Origin: Solea solea
Lineage: Eukaryota; Chordata; Actinopteri; Pleuronectiformes; Soleidae
DNA: 64,000 bases
Direction of reading: 5' to 3'
Assembly: GCF_958295425.1 (NCBI RefSeq)
Contig: NC_081138.1
Span: forward strand, 23,479,886-23,543,885
Notes under the pieces: model-generated
Databases searched by the model: none
What the model was told of the DNA's origin: nothing
Seen by the model: the letters and a program-made list of their open reading frames with translations, nothing else
In this document: piece after piece, positions 17,201 through 33,500 of the stretch
How positions within the stretch are numbered: the stretch's first letter is position 1
Layout: each line of letters opens with the position of its first letter
Translations under genes and position numbers: made by a program

Positions 17201-20200
17201 ACTTTTTGGACTGATTTTGGACGACAAACTAACCTATGACTTTTTGGACTGATTTTGGACGACATACTAACCTATGACTTTTTGACAGATTTTGGACGAC
17301 ATACTAACCTATGACTTTTTTGACTGATTTTGGACGACATACTAACCTATGACTTTTTTCACAGATTTTGGACGACATACTAACCTATGACTTTTTTGAC
17401 TCATTTTGGACGACATACTAACCTCTGACTTTTTTGACTGATTTTGGACGACATACTAACCTATGACTTTTTGACTGATTTTGGACGACAAACTAACCTA
17501 TGACTTTTTGGACTGATTTTGGACGACATACTAACCTATGACTTTTTTGACTGATTTTGGACGACATAGTAACCTATGACTTTTTTCACAGATTTTGGAC
17601 GACATACTAACCTATGACTTTTTTCACTGATTTTGGACGACATACTAACCTATGACTTTTTGGACTGATTTTGGACGACATACTAACCTATGACTTTTTG
17701 GACTGATTTTGGACGACAAACTAACCTATGACTTTTTGGACTGATTTTGGACGACATACTAACCTATGACTTTTTGACAGATTTTGGACGACATACTAAC
17801 CTATGACTTTTTTGACTGATTTTGGACGACATACTAACCTATGACTTTTTTCACAGATTTTGGACGACATACTAACCTATGACTTTTTTGACTCATTTTG
17901 GACGACATACTAACCGATGACTTTTTTGACTGATTTTGGACGACATACTAACCTATGACTTTTTGACTGATTTTGGACGACATACGAACCTATGACTTTT
18001 TTGACTGATTTTGGACGACATAGTAACCTATGACTTTTTTCACAGATTTTGGACGACATACTAACCTATGACTTTTTTGACTGATTTTGGACGACATAGT
18101 AACCTATGACTTTTTTCACTGATTTTGGACGACATACTAACCTATGACTTTTTTGACTGATTTTGGACGACATACTAACCTATGACTTTTTTCACAGATT
18201 TTGGACGACATACTAACCTATGACTTTTTTGACTCATTTTGGACGACATACTAACCTATGACTTTTTTGACTGATTTTGGACGACATACTAACCTATGAC
18301 TTTTTGGACTCATTTTGGACGACATACTAACCTATGACTTTTTTGACTGATTTTGGACGACATACTAACCTATGACTTTTTGACTGATTTTGGACGACAT
18401 AGTAACCTATGACTTTTTTCACAGATTTTGGACGACATACTAACCTATGACTTTTTTTGACTCATTTTGGACGACATACTAAACTCTGACTTTTTGGACT
18501 CATTTTGGACGACATACTAACCTATGACTTTTTTGACTGATTTTGGACGACATACTAACCTATGACTTTTTGACTGATTTTGGACGACATACGAACCTAT
18601 GACTTTTTTGACTGATTTTGGACGACATAGTAACCTATGACTTTTTTCACAGATTTTGGACGACATACTAACCTATGACTTTTTTCACTGATTTTGGACG
18701 ACATACTAACCTATGACTTTTTGGACTGATTTTGGACGACATACTAACCTATGACTTTTTGGACTGATTTTGGACGACAAACTAACCTATGACTTTTTGG
18801 ACTGATTTTGGACGACATACTAACCTATGACTTTTTGACAGATTTTGGACGACATACTAACCTATGACTTTTTTGACTGATTTTGGACTACATACTAACC
18901 TATGACTTTTTTGACTGATTTTGGACGACATACTAACCTATGACTTTTTTCACAGATTTTGGACGACATACTAACCTATGACTTTTTTGACTCATTTTGG
19001 ACGACATACTAACCTATGACTTTTTTGACTGATTTTGGACGACATACTAACCTATGACTTTTTGACTGATTTTGGACGACAAACTAACCTATGACTTTTT
19101 GGACTGATTTTGGACGACATACTAACCTATGACTTTTTTGACTGATTTTGGACGACATAGTAACCTATGACTTTTTTCACAGATTTTGGACGACATACTA
19201 ACCTATGACTTTTTTCACTGATTTTGGACGACATACTAACCTATGACTTTTTGGACTGATTTTGGACGACATACTAACCTATGACTTTTTGGACTGATTT
19301 TGGACGACAAACTAACCTATGACTTTTTGGACTGATTTTGGACGACATACTAACCTATGACTTTTTGACAGATTTTGGACGACATACTAACCTATGACTT
19401 TTTTGACTGATTTTGGACGACATACTAACCTATGACTTTTTTCACAGATTTTGGACGACATACTAACCTATGACTTTTTTGACTCATTTTGGACGACATA
19501 CTAACCGATGACTTTTTTGACTGATTTTGGACGACATACTAACCTATGACTTTTTGACTGATTTTGGACGACATACGAACCTATGACTTTTTTGACTGAT
19601 TTTGGACGACATAGTAACCTATGACTTTTTTCACAGATTTTGGACGACATACTAACCTATGACTTTTTTGACTGATTTTGGACGACATAGTAACCTATGA
19701 CTTTTTTCACTGATTTTGGACGACATACTAACCTATGACTTTTTTGACTGATTTTGGACGACATACTAACCTATGACTTTTTTCACAGATTTTGGACGAC
19801 ATACTAACCTATGACTTTTTTGACTCATTTTGGACGACATACTAACCTATGACTTTTTTGACTGATTTTGGACGACATACTAACCTATGACTTTTTGGAC
19901 TCATTTTGGACGACATACTAACCTATGACTTTTTTGACTGATTTTGGACGACATACTAACCTATGACTTTTTGACTGATTTTGGACGACATAGTAACCTA
20001 TGACTTTTTTCACAGATTTTGGACGACATACTAACCTATGACTTTTTTTGACTCATTTTGGACGACATACTAAACTCTGACTTTTTGGACTCATTTTGGA
20101 CGACATACTAACCTATGACTTTTTTGACTGATTTTGGAAGACATACTAACCTATGACTTTTTGGACTGATTTTGGACGACATACTAACCTATGACTTTTT

Positions 20201-23200
20201 GGACTGATTTTGGAAGACAAACTAACCTATGACTTTTTGACTGATTTTGGAAGACATACTAACCTATGACTTTTTTGACTGATTTTGGACGACATACTAA
20301 CCTATGACTTTTTTCACAGATTTTGGACGACATACTAACCTATGACTTTTTGGACTCATTTTGGACGACATACTAACCTATGACTTTTTTCACAGATTTT
20401 GGACGACATACTAACCTATGACTTTTTGGACTCATTTTGGACGACATACTAACCTATGACTTTTTTGACTGATTTTGGACGACATACTAACCTATGACTT
20501 TTTGACTGATTTTGGACGACATACGAACCTATGACTTTTTTGACTGATTTTGGACGACATAGTAACCTATGACTTTTTTCACAGATTTTGGACGACATAC
20601 TAACCTATGACTTTTTTCACTGATTTTGGACGACATACTAACCTATGACTTTTTGGACTGATTTTGGACGACATACTAACCTATGACTTTTTGGACTGAT
20701 TTTGGACGACAAACTAACCTATGACTTTTTGGACTGATTTTGGACGACATACTAACCTATGACTTTTTGACAGATTTTGGACGACATACTAACCTATGAC
20801 TTTTTTGACTGATTTTGGACTACATACTAACCTATGACTTTTTTGACTGATTTTGGACGACATACTAACCTATGACTTTTTTCACAGATTTTGGACGACA
20901 TACTAACCTATGACTTTTTTGACTCATTTTGGACGACATACTAACCTATGACTTTTTTGACTGATTTTGGACGACATACTAACCTATGACTTTTTGACTG
21001 ATTTTGGACGACAAACTAACCTATGACTTTTTGGACTGATTTTGGACGACATACTAACCTATGACTTTTTTGACTGATTTTGGACGACATAGTAACCTAT
21101 GACTTTTTTCACAGATTTTGGACGACATACTAACCTATGACTTTTTTCACTGATTTTGGACGACATACTAACCTATGACTTTTTGGACTGATTTTGGACG
21201 ACATACTAACCTATGACTTTTTGGACTGATTTTGGACGACAAACTAACCTATGACTTTTTGGACTGATTTTGGACGACATACTAACCTATGACTTTTTGA
21301 CAGATTTTGGACGACATACTAACCTATGACTTTTTTGACTGATTTTGGACGACATACTAACCTATGACTTTTTTCACAGATTTTGGACGACATACTAACC
21401 TATGACTTTTTTGACTCATTTTGGACGACATACTAACCGATGACTTTTTTGACTGATTTTGGACGACATACTAACCTATGACTTTTTGACTGATTTTGGA
21501 CGACATACGAACCTATGACTTTTTTGACTGATTTTGGACGACATAGTAACCTATGACTTTTTTCACAGATTTTGGACGACATACTAACCTATGACTTTTT
21601 TGACTGATTTTGGACGACATAGTAACCTATGACTTTTTTCACTGATTTTGGACGACATACTAACCTATGACTTTTTTGACTGATTTTGGACGACATACTA
21701 ACCTATGACTTTTTTCACAGATTTTGGACGACATACTAACCTATGACTTTTTTGACTCATTTTGGACGACATACTAACCTATGACTTTTTTGACTGATTT
21801 TGGACGACATACTAACCTATGACTTTTTGGACTCATTTTGGACGACATACTAACCTATGACTTTTTTGACTGATTTTGGACGACATACTAACCTATGACT
21901 TTTTGACTGATTTTGGACGACATAGTAACCTATGACTTTTTTCACAGATTTTGGACGACATACTAACCTATGACTTTTTTTGACTCATTTTGGACGACAT
22001 ACTAAACTCTGACTTTTTGGACTCATTTTGGACGACATACTAACCTATGACTTTTTTGACTGATTTTGGAAGACATACTAACCTATGACTTTTTGGACTG
22101 ATTTTGGACGACATACTAACCTATGACTTTTTGGACTGATTTTGGAAGACAAACTAACCTATGACTTTTTGACTGATTTTGGAAGACATACTAACCTATG
22201 ACTTTTTTGACTGATTTTGGACGACATACTAACCTATGACTTTTTTCACAGATTTTGGACGACATACTAACCTATGACTTTTTGGACTCATTTTGGACGA
22301 CATACTAACCTATGACTTTTTTCACAGATTTTGGACGACATACTAACCTATGACTTTTTGGACTCATTTTGGACGACATACTAACCTATGACTTTTTTGA
22401 CTGATTTTGGACGACATACTAACCTATGACTTTTTGACTGATTTTGGACGACATACGAACCTATGACTTTTTTGACTGATTTTGGACGACATAGTAACCT
22501 ATGACTTTTTTCACAGATTTTGGACGACATACTAACCTATGACTTTTTTCACTGATTTTGGACGACATACTAACCTATGACTTTTTGGACTGATTTTGGA
22601 CGACATACTAACCTATGACTTTTTGGACTGATTTTGGACGACAAACTAACCTATGACTTTTTGGACTGATTTTGGACGACATACTAACCTATGACTTTTT
22701 GACAGATTTTGGACGACATACTAACCTATGACTTTTTTGACTGATTTTGGACTACATACTAACCTATGACTTTTTTGACTGATTTTGGACGACATACTAA
22801 CCTATGACTTTTTTCACAGATTTTGGACGACATACTAACCTATGACTTTTTTGACTCATTTTGGACGACATACTAACCTATGACTTTTTTGACTGATTTT
22901 GGACGACATACTAACCTATGACTTTTTGACTGATTTTGGACGACAAACTAACCTATGACTTTTTGGACTGATTTTGGACGACATACTAACCTATGACTTT
23001 TTTGACTGATTTTGGACGACATAGTAACCTATGACTTTTTTCACAGATTTTGGACGACATACTAACCTATGACTTTTTTCACTGATTTTGGACGACATAC
23101 TAACCTATGACTTTTTGGACTGATTTTGGACGACATACTAACCTATGACTTTTTGGACTGATTTTGGACGACAAACTAACCTATGACTTTTTGGACTGAT

Positions 23201-24560
23201 TTTGGACGACATACTAACCTATGACTTTTTGACAGATTTTGGACGACATACTAACCTATGACTTTTTTGACTGATTTTGGACGACATACTAACCTATGAC
23301 TTTTTTCACAGATTTTGGACGACATACTAACCTATGACTTTTTTGACTCATTTTGGACGACATACTAACCGATGACTTTTTTGACTGATTTTGGACGACA
23401 TACTAACCTATGACTTTTTGACTGATTTTGGACGACATACGAACCTATGACTTTTTTGACTGATTTTGGACGACATAGTAACCTATGACTTTTTTCACAG
23501 ATTTTGGACGACATACTAACCTATGACTTTTTTGACTGATTTTGGACGACATAGTAACCTATGACTTTTTTCACTGATTTTGGACGACATACTAACCTAT
23601 GACTTTTTTGACTGATTTTGGACGACATACTAACCTATGACTTTTTTCACAGATTTTGGACGACATACTAACCTATGACTTTTTTGACTCATTTTGGACG
23701 ACATACTAACCTATGACTTTTTTGACTGATTTTGGACGACATACTAACCTATGACTTTTTGGACTCATTTTGGACGACATACTAACCTATGACTTTTTTG
23801 ACTGATTTTGGACGACATACTAACCTATGACTTTTTGACTGATTTTGGACGACATAGTAACCTATGACTTTTTTCACAGATTTTGGACGACATACTAACC
23901 TATGACTTTTTTTGACTCATTTTGGACGACATACTAAACTCTGACTTTTTGGACTCATTTTGGACGACATACTAACCTATGACTTTTTTGACTGATTTTG
24001 GAAGACATACTAACCTATGACTTTTTGGACTGATTTTGGACGACATACTAACCTATGACTTTTTGGACTGATTTTGGAAGACAAACTAACCTATGACTTT
24101 TTGACTGATTTTGGAAGACATACTAACCTATGACTTTTTTGACTGATTTTGGACGACATACTAACCTATGACTTTTTTCACAGATTTTGGACGACATACT
24201 AACCTATGACTTTTTGGACTCATTTTGGACGACATACTAACCTATGACTTTTTTCACAGATTTTGGACGACATACTAACCTATGACTTTTTGGACTCATT
24301 TTGGACGACATACTAACCTATGACTTTTTTGACTGATTTTGGACGACATACTAACCTATGACTTTTTTGACTGATTTTGGACGACATAGTAACCTATGAC
24401 TTTTTTCACAGATTTTGGACGACATACTAACTTATGACTTTTTGACTGATTTTGGACGACATACTAACCTATGACTTTTTGGACTGATTTTGGACGACAA
24501 ACTAACCTATGACTTTTTGGACTCATTTTGGACGACATACTAACCTATGACTTTTTTGAC
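14210..24560. repeat. Array zone B: HOR units of ~1.6 to 2.1 kb marked by CCGATGAC
   Basis: The private variant CCGATGAC recurs near 15831, 17913, 19504, 21437 and 23369, with spacings of about 2082, 1591, 1933 and 1932. AAACTCTGAC, preceded by a seven-T monomer, recurs near 16398, 18481, 20072, 22004 and 23938 with the same spacings. The two markers are therefore fixed within a common unit. The variants ATACCAACTT and CCTGTGAC that typify the zone to the left were not seen here. The left boundary is gradual. Confidence 0.75.
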
Positions 24561-27500
24561 TGATTTTGGACGACATACTATAACCTATGACTTTTTGACT
24601 GATTTTGGACGACATACTAACCTATGACTTTTTTCACAGATTTTGGACGACATACTAACCTATGACTTTTTTTGACTCATTTTGGACGACATACTAAACT
24701 ATGACTTTTTGGACTCATTTTGGACGACATACTAACCTATGACTTTTTTTGACTGATTTTGGACGACATACTAACCTATGACTTTTTTCACAGATTTTGG
24801 ACGACATACTAACCTATGACTTTTTTGACTCATTTTGGACGACATACTAACCTATGACTTTTTTGACTGATTTTGGACGACATACTAACCTATGACTTTT
24901 TGACTGATTTTGGACGACATACGAACCTATGACTTTTTTGACTGATTTTGGACGACATAGTAACCTATGACTTTTTTCACAGATTTTGGACGACATACTA
25001 ACCTATGACTTTTTTCACTGATTTTGGACGACATACTAACCTATGACTTTTTGGACTGATTTTGGACGACATACTAACCTATGACTTTTTGGACTGATTT
25101 TGGACGACAAACTAACCTATCACTTTTTGGACTGATTTTGGACGACATACTAACCTATGACTTTTTGACAGATTTTGGACGACATACTAACCTATGACTT
25201 TTTTGACTGATTTTGGACGACATACTAACCTATGACTTTTTTCACAGATTTTGGACGACATACTAACCTATGACTTTTTTCACAGATTTTGGACGACATA
25301 CTAACCTTTGACTTTTTTTGACTCATTTTGGACGACATAGTAACCCATGACTTTTTTCACTGATTTTGGACGACATACTAACCTATGACTTTTTTGACTG
25401 ATTTTGGACGACATACTAACCTATGACTTTTTTGACTGATTTTGGACTACATACTAACCTATGACTTTTTGGACTGATTTTGGACGACAAACTAACCTAT
25501 GACTTTTTGGACTGATTTTGGACGACATACTAACCTATGACTTTTTTGACTGATTTTGGACTACATACTAACCTATGACTTTTTTGACTGATTTTGGACG
25601 ACATACTAACCTATGACTTTTTTTGACTCATTTTGGACGACATACTAAACTCTGACTTTTTGGACTCATTTTGGACGACATACTAACCTATGACTTTTTT
25701 GACTGATTTTGGACGACATAGTAACCTATGACTTTTTTCACTGATTTTGGACGACATACTAACCTATGACTTTTTTGACTGATTTTGGACGACATACTAA
25801 CCTATGACTTTTTTCACAGATTTTGGACGACATACTAACCTATGACTTTTTTGACTCATTTTGGACGACATACTAACCTATGACTTTTTTGACTGATTTT
25901 GGACGACATACTAACCTATGACTTTTTGGACTCATTTTGGACGACATACTAACCTATGACTTTTTTGACTGATTTTGGACGACATACTAACCTATGACTT
26001 TTTGACTGATTTTGGACGACATAGTAACCTATGACTTTTTTCACAGATTTTGGACGACATACTAACCTATGACTTTTTTTGACTCATTTTGGACGACATA
26101 CTAAACTCTGACTTTTTGGACTCATTTTGGACGACATACTAACCTATGACTTTTTTGACTGATTTTGGAAGACATACTAACCTATGACTTTTTGGACTGA
26201 TTTTGGACGACATACTAACCTATGACTTTTTGGACTGATTTTGGAAGACAAACTAACCTATGACTTTTTGACTGATTTTGGAAGACATACTAACCTATGA
26301 CTTTTTTGACTGATTTTGGACGACATACTAACCTATGACTTTTTTCACAGATTTTGGACGACATACTAACCTATGACTTTTTGGACTCATTTTGGACGAC
26401 ATACTAACCTATGACTTTTTTCACAGATTTTGGACGACATACTAACCTATGACTTTTTGGACTCATTTTGGACGACATACTAACCTATGACTTTTTTGAC
26501 TGATTTTGGACGACATACTAACCTATGACTTTTTTGACTGATTTTGGACGACATAGTAACCTATGACTTTTTTCACAGATTTTGGACGACATACTAACTT
26601 ATGACTTTTTGACTGATTTTGGACGACATACTAACCTATGACTTTTTGGACTGATTTTGGACGACAAACTAACCTATGACTTTTTGGACTCATTTTGGAC
26701 GACATACTAACCTATGACTTTTTTGACTGATTTTGGACGACATACTATAACCTATGACTTTTTGACTGATTTTGGACGACATACTAACCTATGACTTTTT
26801 TCACAGATTTTGGACGACATACTAACCTATGACTTTTTTTGACTCATTTTGGACGACATACTAAACTATGACTTTTTGGACTCATTTTGGACGACATACT
26901 AACCTATGACTTTTTTTGACTGATTTTGGACGACATACTAACCTATGACTTTTTTCACAGATTTTGGACGACATACTAACCTATGACTTTTTTGACTCAT
27001 TTTGGACGACATACTAACCTATGACTTTTTTGACTGATTTTGGACGACATACTAACCTATGACTTTTTGACTGATTTTGGACGACATACGAACCTATGAC
27101 TTTTTTGACTGATTTTGGACGACATAGTAACCTATGACTTTTTTCACAGATTTTGGACGACATACTAACCTATGACTTTTTTCACTGATTTTGGACGACA
27201 TACTAACCTATGACTTTTTGGACTGATTTTGGACGACATACTAACCTATGACTTTTTGGACTGATTTTGGACGACAAACTAACCTATCACTTTTTGGACT
27301 GATTTTGGACGACATACTAACCTATGACTTTTTGACAGATTTTGGACGACATACTAACCTATGACTTTTTTGACTGATTTTGGACGACATACTAACCTAT
27401 GACTTTTTTCACAGATTTTGGACGACATACTAACCTATGACTTTTTTCACAGATTTTGGACGACATACTAACCTTTGACTTTTTTTGACTCATTTTGGAC

Positions 27501-30500
27501 GACATAGTAACCCATGACTTTTTTCACTGATTTTGGACGACATACTAACATATGACTTTTTTGACTGATTTTGGACGACATACTAACCTATGACTTTTTT
27601 GACTGATTTTGGACTACATACTAACCTATGACTTTTTTGACTGATTTTGGACGACATACTAACCTATGACTTTTTTCACAGATTTTGGACGACATACTAA
27701 CCTATGACTTTTTTGACTCATTTTGGACGACATACTAACCTATGACTTTTTTGACTGATTTTGGACGACATACTAACCTATGACTTTTTGGACTGATTTT
27801 GGACGACAAACTAACCTATGACTTTTTGGACTGATTTTGGACGACATACTAACCTATGACTTTTTTGACTGATTTTGGACTACATACTAACCTATGACTT
27901 TTTTGACTGATTTTGGACGACATACTAACCTATGACTTTTTTTGACTCATTTTGGACGACATACTAAACTCTGACTTTTTGGACTCATTTTGGACGACAT
28001 ACTAACCTATGACTTTTTTGACTGATTTTGGAAGACATACTAACCTATGACTTTTTGGACTGATTTTGGACGACATACTAACCTATGACTTTTTGGACTG
28101 ATTTTGGAAGACAAACTAACCTATGACTTTTTGACTGATTTTGGAAGACATACTAACCTATGACTTTTTGACTGATTTTGGACGACATACTAACCTATGA
28201 CTTTTTGGACTGATTTTGGACGACAAACTAACCTATGACTTTTTGGACTCATTTTGGACGACATACTAACCTATGACTTTTTTGACTGATTTTGGACGAC
28301 ATACTATAACCTATGACTTTTTGACTGATTTTGGACGACATACTAACCTATGACTTTTTTCACAGATTTTGGACGACATACTAACCTATGACTTTTTTTG
28401 ACTCATTTTGGACGACATACTAAACTATGACTTTTTGGACTCATTTTGGACGACATACTAACCTATGACTTTTTTTGACTGATTTTGGACGACATACTAA
28501 CCTATGACTTTTTTCACAGATTTTGGACGACATACTAACCTATGACTTTTTTGACTCATTTTGGACGACATACTAACCTATGACTTTTTTGACTGATTTT
28601 GGACGACATACTAACCTATGACTTTTTGACTGATTTTGGACGACATACGAACCTATGACTTTTTTGACTGATTTTGGACGACATAGTAACCTATGACTTT
28701 TTTCACAGATTTTGGACGACATACTAACCTATGACTTTTTTCACTGATTTTGGACGACATACTAACCTATGACTTTTTGGACTGATTTTGGACGACATAC
28801 TAACCTATGACTTTTTGGACTGATTTTGGACGACAAACTAACCTATCACTTTTTGGACTGATTTTGGACGACATACTAACCTATGACTTTTTGACAGATT
28901 TTGGACGACATACTAACCTATGACTTTTTTGACTGATTTTGGACGACATACTAACCTATGACTTTTTTCACAGATTTTGGACGACATACTAACCTATGAC
29001 TTTTTTCACAGATTTTGGACGACATACTAACCTTTGACTTTTTTTGACTCATTTTGGACGACATAGTAACCCATGACTTTTTTCACTGATTTTGGACGAC
29101 ATACTAACCTATGACTTTTTTGACTGATTTTGGACGACATACTAACCTATGACTTTTTTGACTGATTTTGGACTACATACTAACCTATGACTTTTTTGAC
29201 TGATTTTGGACGACATACTAACCTATGACTTTTTTCACAGATTTTGGACGACATACTAACCTATGACTTTTTTGACTCATTTTGGACGACATACTAACCT
29301 ATGACTTTTTTGACTGATTTTGGACGACATACTAACCTATGACTTTTTGGACTGATTTTGGACGACAAACTAACCTATGACTTTTTGGACTGATTTTGGA
29401 CGACATACTAACCTATGACTTTTTTGACTGATTTTGGACTACATACTAACCTATGACTTTTTTGACTGATTTTGGACGACATACTAACCTATGACTTTTT
29501 TTGACTCATTTTGGACGACATACTAAACTCTGACTTTTTGGACTCATTTTGGACGACATACTAACCTATGACTTTTTTGACTGATTTTGGAAGACATACT
29601 AACCTATGACTTTTTGGACTGATTTTGGACGACATACTAACCTATGACTTTTTGGACTGATTTTGGAAGACAAACTAACCTATGACTTTTTGACTGATTT
29701 TGGAAGACATACTAACCTATGACTTTTTTGACTGATTTTGGACGACATACTAACCTATGACTTTTTTCACAGATTTTGGACGACATACTAACCTATGACT
29801 TTTTGGACTCATTTTGGACGACATACTAACCTATGACTTTTTTCACAGATTTTGGACGACATACTAACCTATGACTTTTTGGACTCATTTTGGACGACAT
29901 ACTAACCTATGACTTTTTTGACTGATTTTGGACGACATACTAACCTATGACTTTTTTGACTGATTTTGGACGACATAGTAACCTATGACTTTTTTCACAG
30001 ATTTTGGACGACATACTAACTTATGACTTTTTGACTGATTTTGGACGACATACTAACCTATGACTTTTTGGACTGATTTTGGACGACAAACTAACCTATG
30101 ACTTTTTGGACTCATTTTGGACGACATACTAACCTATGACTTTTTTGACTGATTTTGGACGACATACTATAACCTATGACTTTTTGACTGATTTTGGACG
30201 ACATACTAACCTATGACTTTTTTCACAGATTTTGGACGACATACTAACCTATGACTTTTTTTGACTCATTTTGGACGACATACTAAACTATGACTTTTTG
30301 GACTCATTTTGGACGACATACTAACCTATGACTTTTTTTGACTGATTTTGGACGACATACTAACCTATGACTTTTTTCACAGATTTTGGACGACATACTA
30401 ACCTATGACTTTTTTGACTCATTTTGGACGACATACTAACCTATGACTTTTTTGACTGATTTTGGACGACATACTAACCTATGACTTTTTGACTGATTTT

Positions 30501-33500
30501 GGACGACATACGAACCTATGACTTTTTTGACTGATTTTGGACGACATAGTAACCTATGACTTTTTTCACAGATTTTGGACGACATACTAACCTATGACTT
30601 TTTTCACTGATTTTGGACGACATACTAACCTATGACTTTTTGGACTGATTTTGGACGACATACTAACCTATGACTTTTTGGACTGATTTTGGACGACAAA
30701 CTAACCTATCACTTTTTGGACTGATTTTGGACGACATACTAACCTATGACTTTTTGACAGATTTTGGACGACATACTAACCTATGACTTTTTTGACTGAT
30801 TTTGGACGACATACTAACCTATGACTTTTTTCACAGATTTTGGACGACATACTAACCTATGACTTTTTTCACAGATTTTGGACGACATACTAACCTATGA
30901 CTTTTTTGACTCATTTTGGACGACATACTAACCTATGACTTTTTTGACTGATTTTGGACGACATACTAACCTATGACTTTTTGACTGATTTTGGACGACA
31001 TACTAACCTATGACTTTTTTCACAGATTTTGGACGACATACTAACCTTTGACTTTTTTTGACTCATTTTGGACGACATAGTAACCCATGACTTTTTTCAC
31101 TGATTTTGGACGACATACTAACCTATGACTTTTTGGACTGATTTTGGACGACATACTAACCTATGACTTTTTGACAGATTTTGGACGACATACTAACCTA
31201 TGACTTTTTGACAGATTTTGGACGACATACTAACCTATGACTTTTTTGACTGATTTTGGACGACATACTAACCTATGACTTTTTTCACAGATTTTGGACG
31301 ACATACTAACCTATGACTTTTTTCACAGATTTTGGACGACATACTAACCTTTGACTTTTTTTGACTCATTTTGGACGACATAGTAACCCATGACTTTTTT
31401 CACTGATTTTGGACGACATACTAACCTATGACTTTTTTGACTGATTTTGGACGACATACTAACCTATGACTTTTTTGACTGATTTTGGACTACATACTAA
31501 CCTATGACTTTTTTGACTGATTTTGGACGACATACTAACCTATGACTTTTTTCACAGATTTTGGACGACATACTAACCTATGACTTTTTTGACTCATTTT
31601 GGACGACATACTAACCTATGACTTTTTTGACTGATTTTGGACGACATACTAACCTATGACTTTTTGGACTGATTTTGGACGACAAACTAACCTATGACTT
31701 TTTGGACTGATTTTGGACGACATACTAACCTATGACTTTTTTGACTGATTTTGGACTACATACTAACCTATGACTTTTTTGACTGATTTTGGACGACATA
31801 CTAACCTATGACTTTTTTTGACTCATTTTGGACGACATACTAAACTCTGACTTTTTGGACTCATTTTGGACGACATACTAACCTATGACTTTTTTGACTG
31901 ATTTTGGAAGACATACTAACCTATGACTTTTTGGACTGATTTTGGACGACATACTAACCTATGACTTTTTGGACTGATTTTGGAAGACAAACTAACCTAT
32001 GACTTTTTGACTGATTTTGGAAGACATACTAACCTATGACTTTTTTGACTGATTTTGGACGACATACTAACCTATGACTTTTTTCACAGATTTTGGACGA
32101 CATACTAACCTATGACTTTTTGGACTCATTTTGGACGACATACTAACCTATGACTTTTTTCACAGATTTTGGACGACATACTAACCTATGACTTTTTGGA
32201 CTCATTTTGGACGACATACTAACCTATGACTTTTTTGACTGATTTTGGACGACATACTAACCTATGACTTTTTTGACTGATTTTGGACGACATAGTAACC
32301 TATGACTTTTTTCACAGATTTTGGACGACATACTAACTTATGACTTTTTGACTGATTTTGGACGACATACTAACCTATGACTTTTTGGACTGATTTTGGA
32401 CGACAAACTAACCTATGACTTTTTGGACTCATTTTGGACGACATACTAACCTATGACTTTTTTGACTGATTTTGGACGACATACTATAACCTATGACTTT
32501 TTGACTGATTTTGGACGACATACTAACCTATGACTTTTTTCACAGATTTTGGACGACATACTAACCTATGACTTTTTTTGACTCATTTTGGACGACATAC
32601 TAAACTATGACTTTTTGGACTCATTTTGGACGACATACTAACCTATGACTTTTTTTGACTGATTTTGGACGACATACTAACCTATGACTTTTTTCACAGA
32701 TTTTGGACGACATACTAACCTATGACTTTTGTGACTCATTTTGGACGACATACTAACCTATGACTTTTTTGACTGATTTTGGACGACATACTAACCTATG
32801 ACTTTTTGACTGATTTTGGACGACATACGAACCTATGACTTTTTTGACTGATTTTGGACGACATAGTAACCTATGACTTTTTTCACAGATTTTGGACGAC
32901 ATACTAACCTATGACTTTTTGACAGATTTTGGACGACATACTAACCTATGACTTTTTGGACTGATTTTGGACGACATACTAACCTATGACTTTTTTCACA
33001 GATTTTGGACGACATACTAACCTATGACTTTTTTGACTCATTTTGGACGACATACTAACCTATGACTTTTTTGACTGATTTTGGACGACATACTAACCTA
33101 TGACTTTTTGACTGATTTTGGACGACATACTAACCTATGACTTTTTTCACAGATTTTGGACGACATACTAACCTTTGACTTTTTTTGACTCATTTTGGAC
33201 GACATAGTAACCCATGACTTTTTTCACTGATTTTGGACGACATACTAACCTATGACTTTTTTCACTGATTTTGGACGACATACTAACCTATGACTTTTTG
33301 ACTGATTTTGGAAGAGATACTAACCTATGACTTTTTGGACTCATTTTGGACGACATACTAACCTATGACTTTTTGGACTCATTTTGGACGACATACTAAC
33401 CTATGACTTTTTTGACAGATTTTGGACGACATACTAACCTATGACTTTTTTGACTGATTTTGGACGACATACTAACCTATGACTTTTTTGACTGATTTTG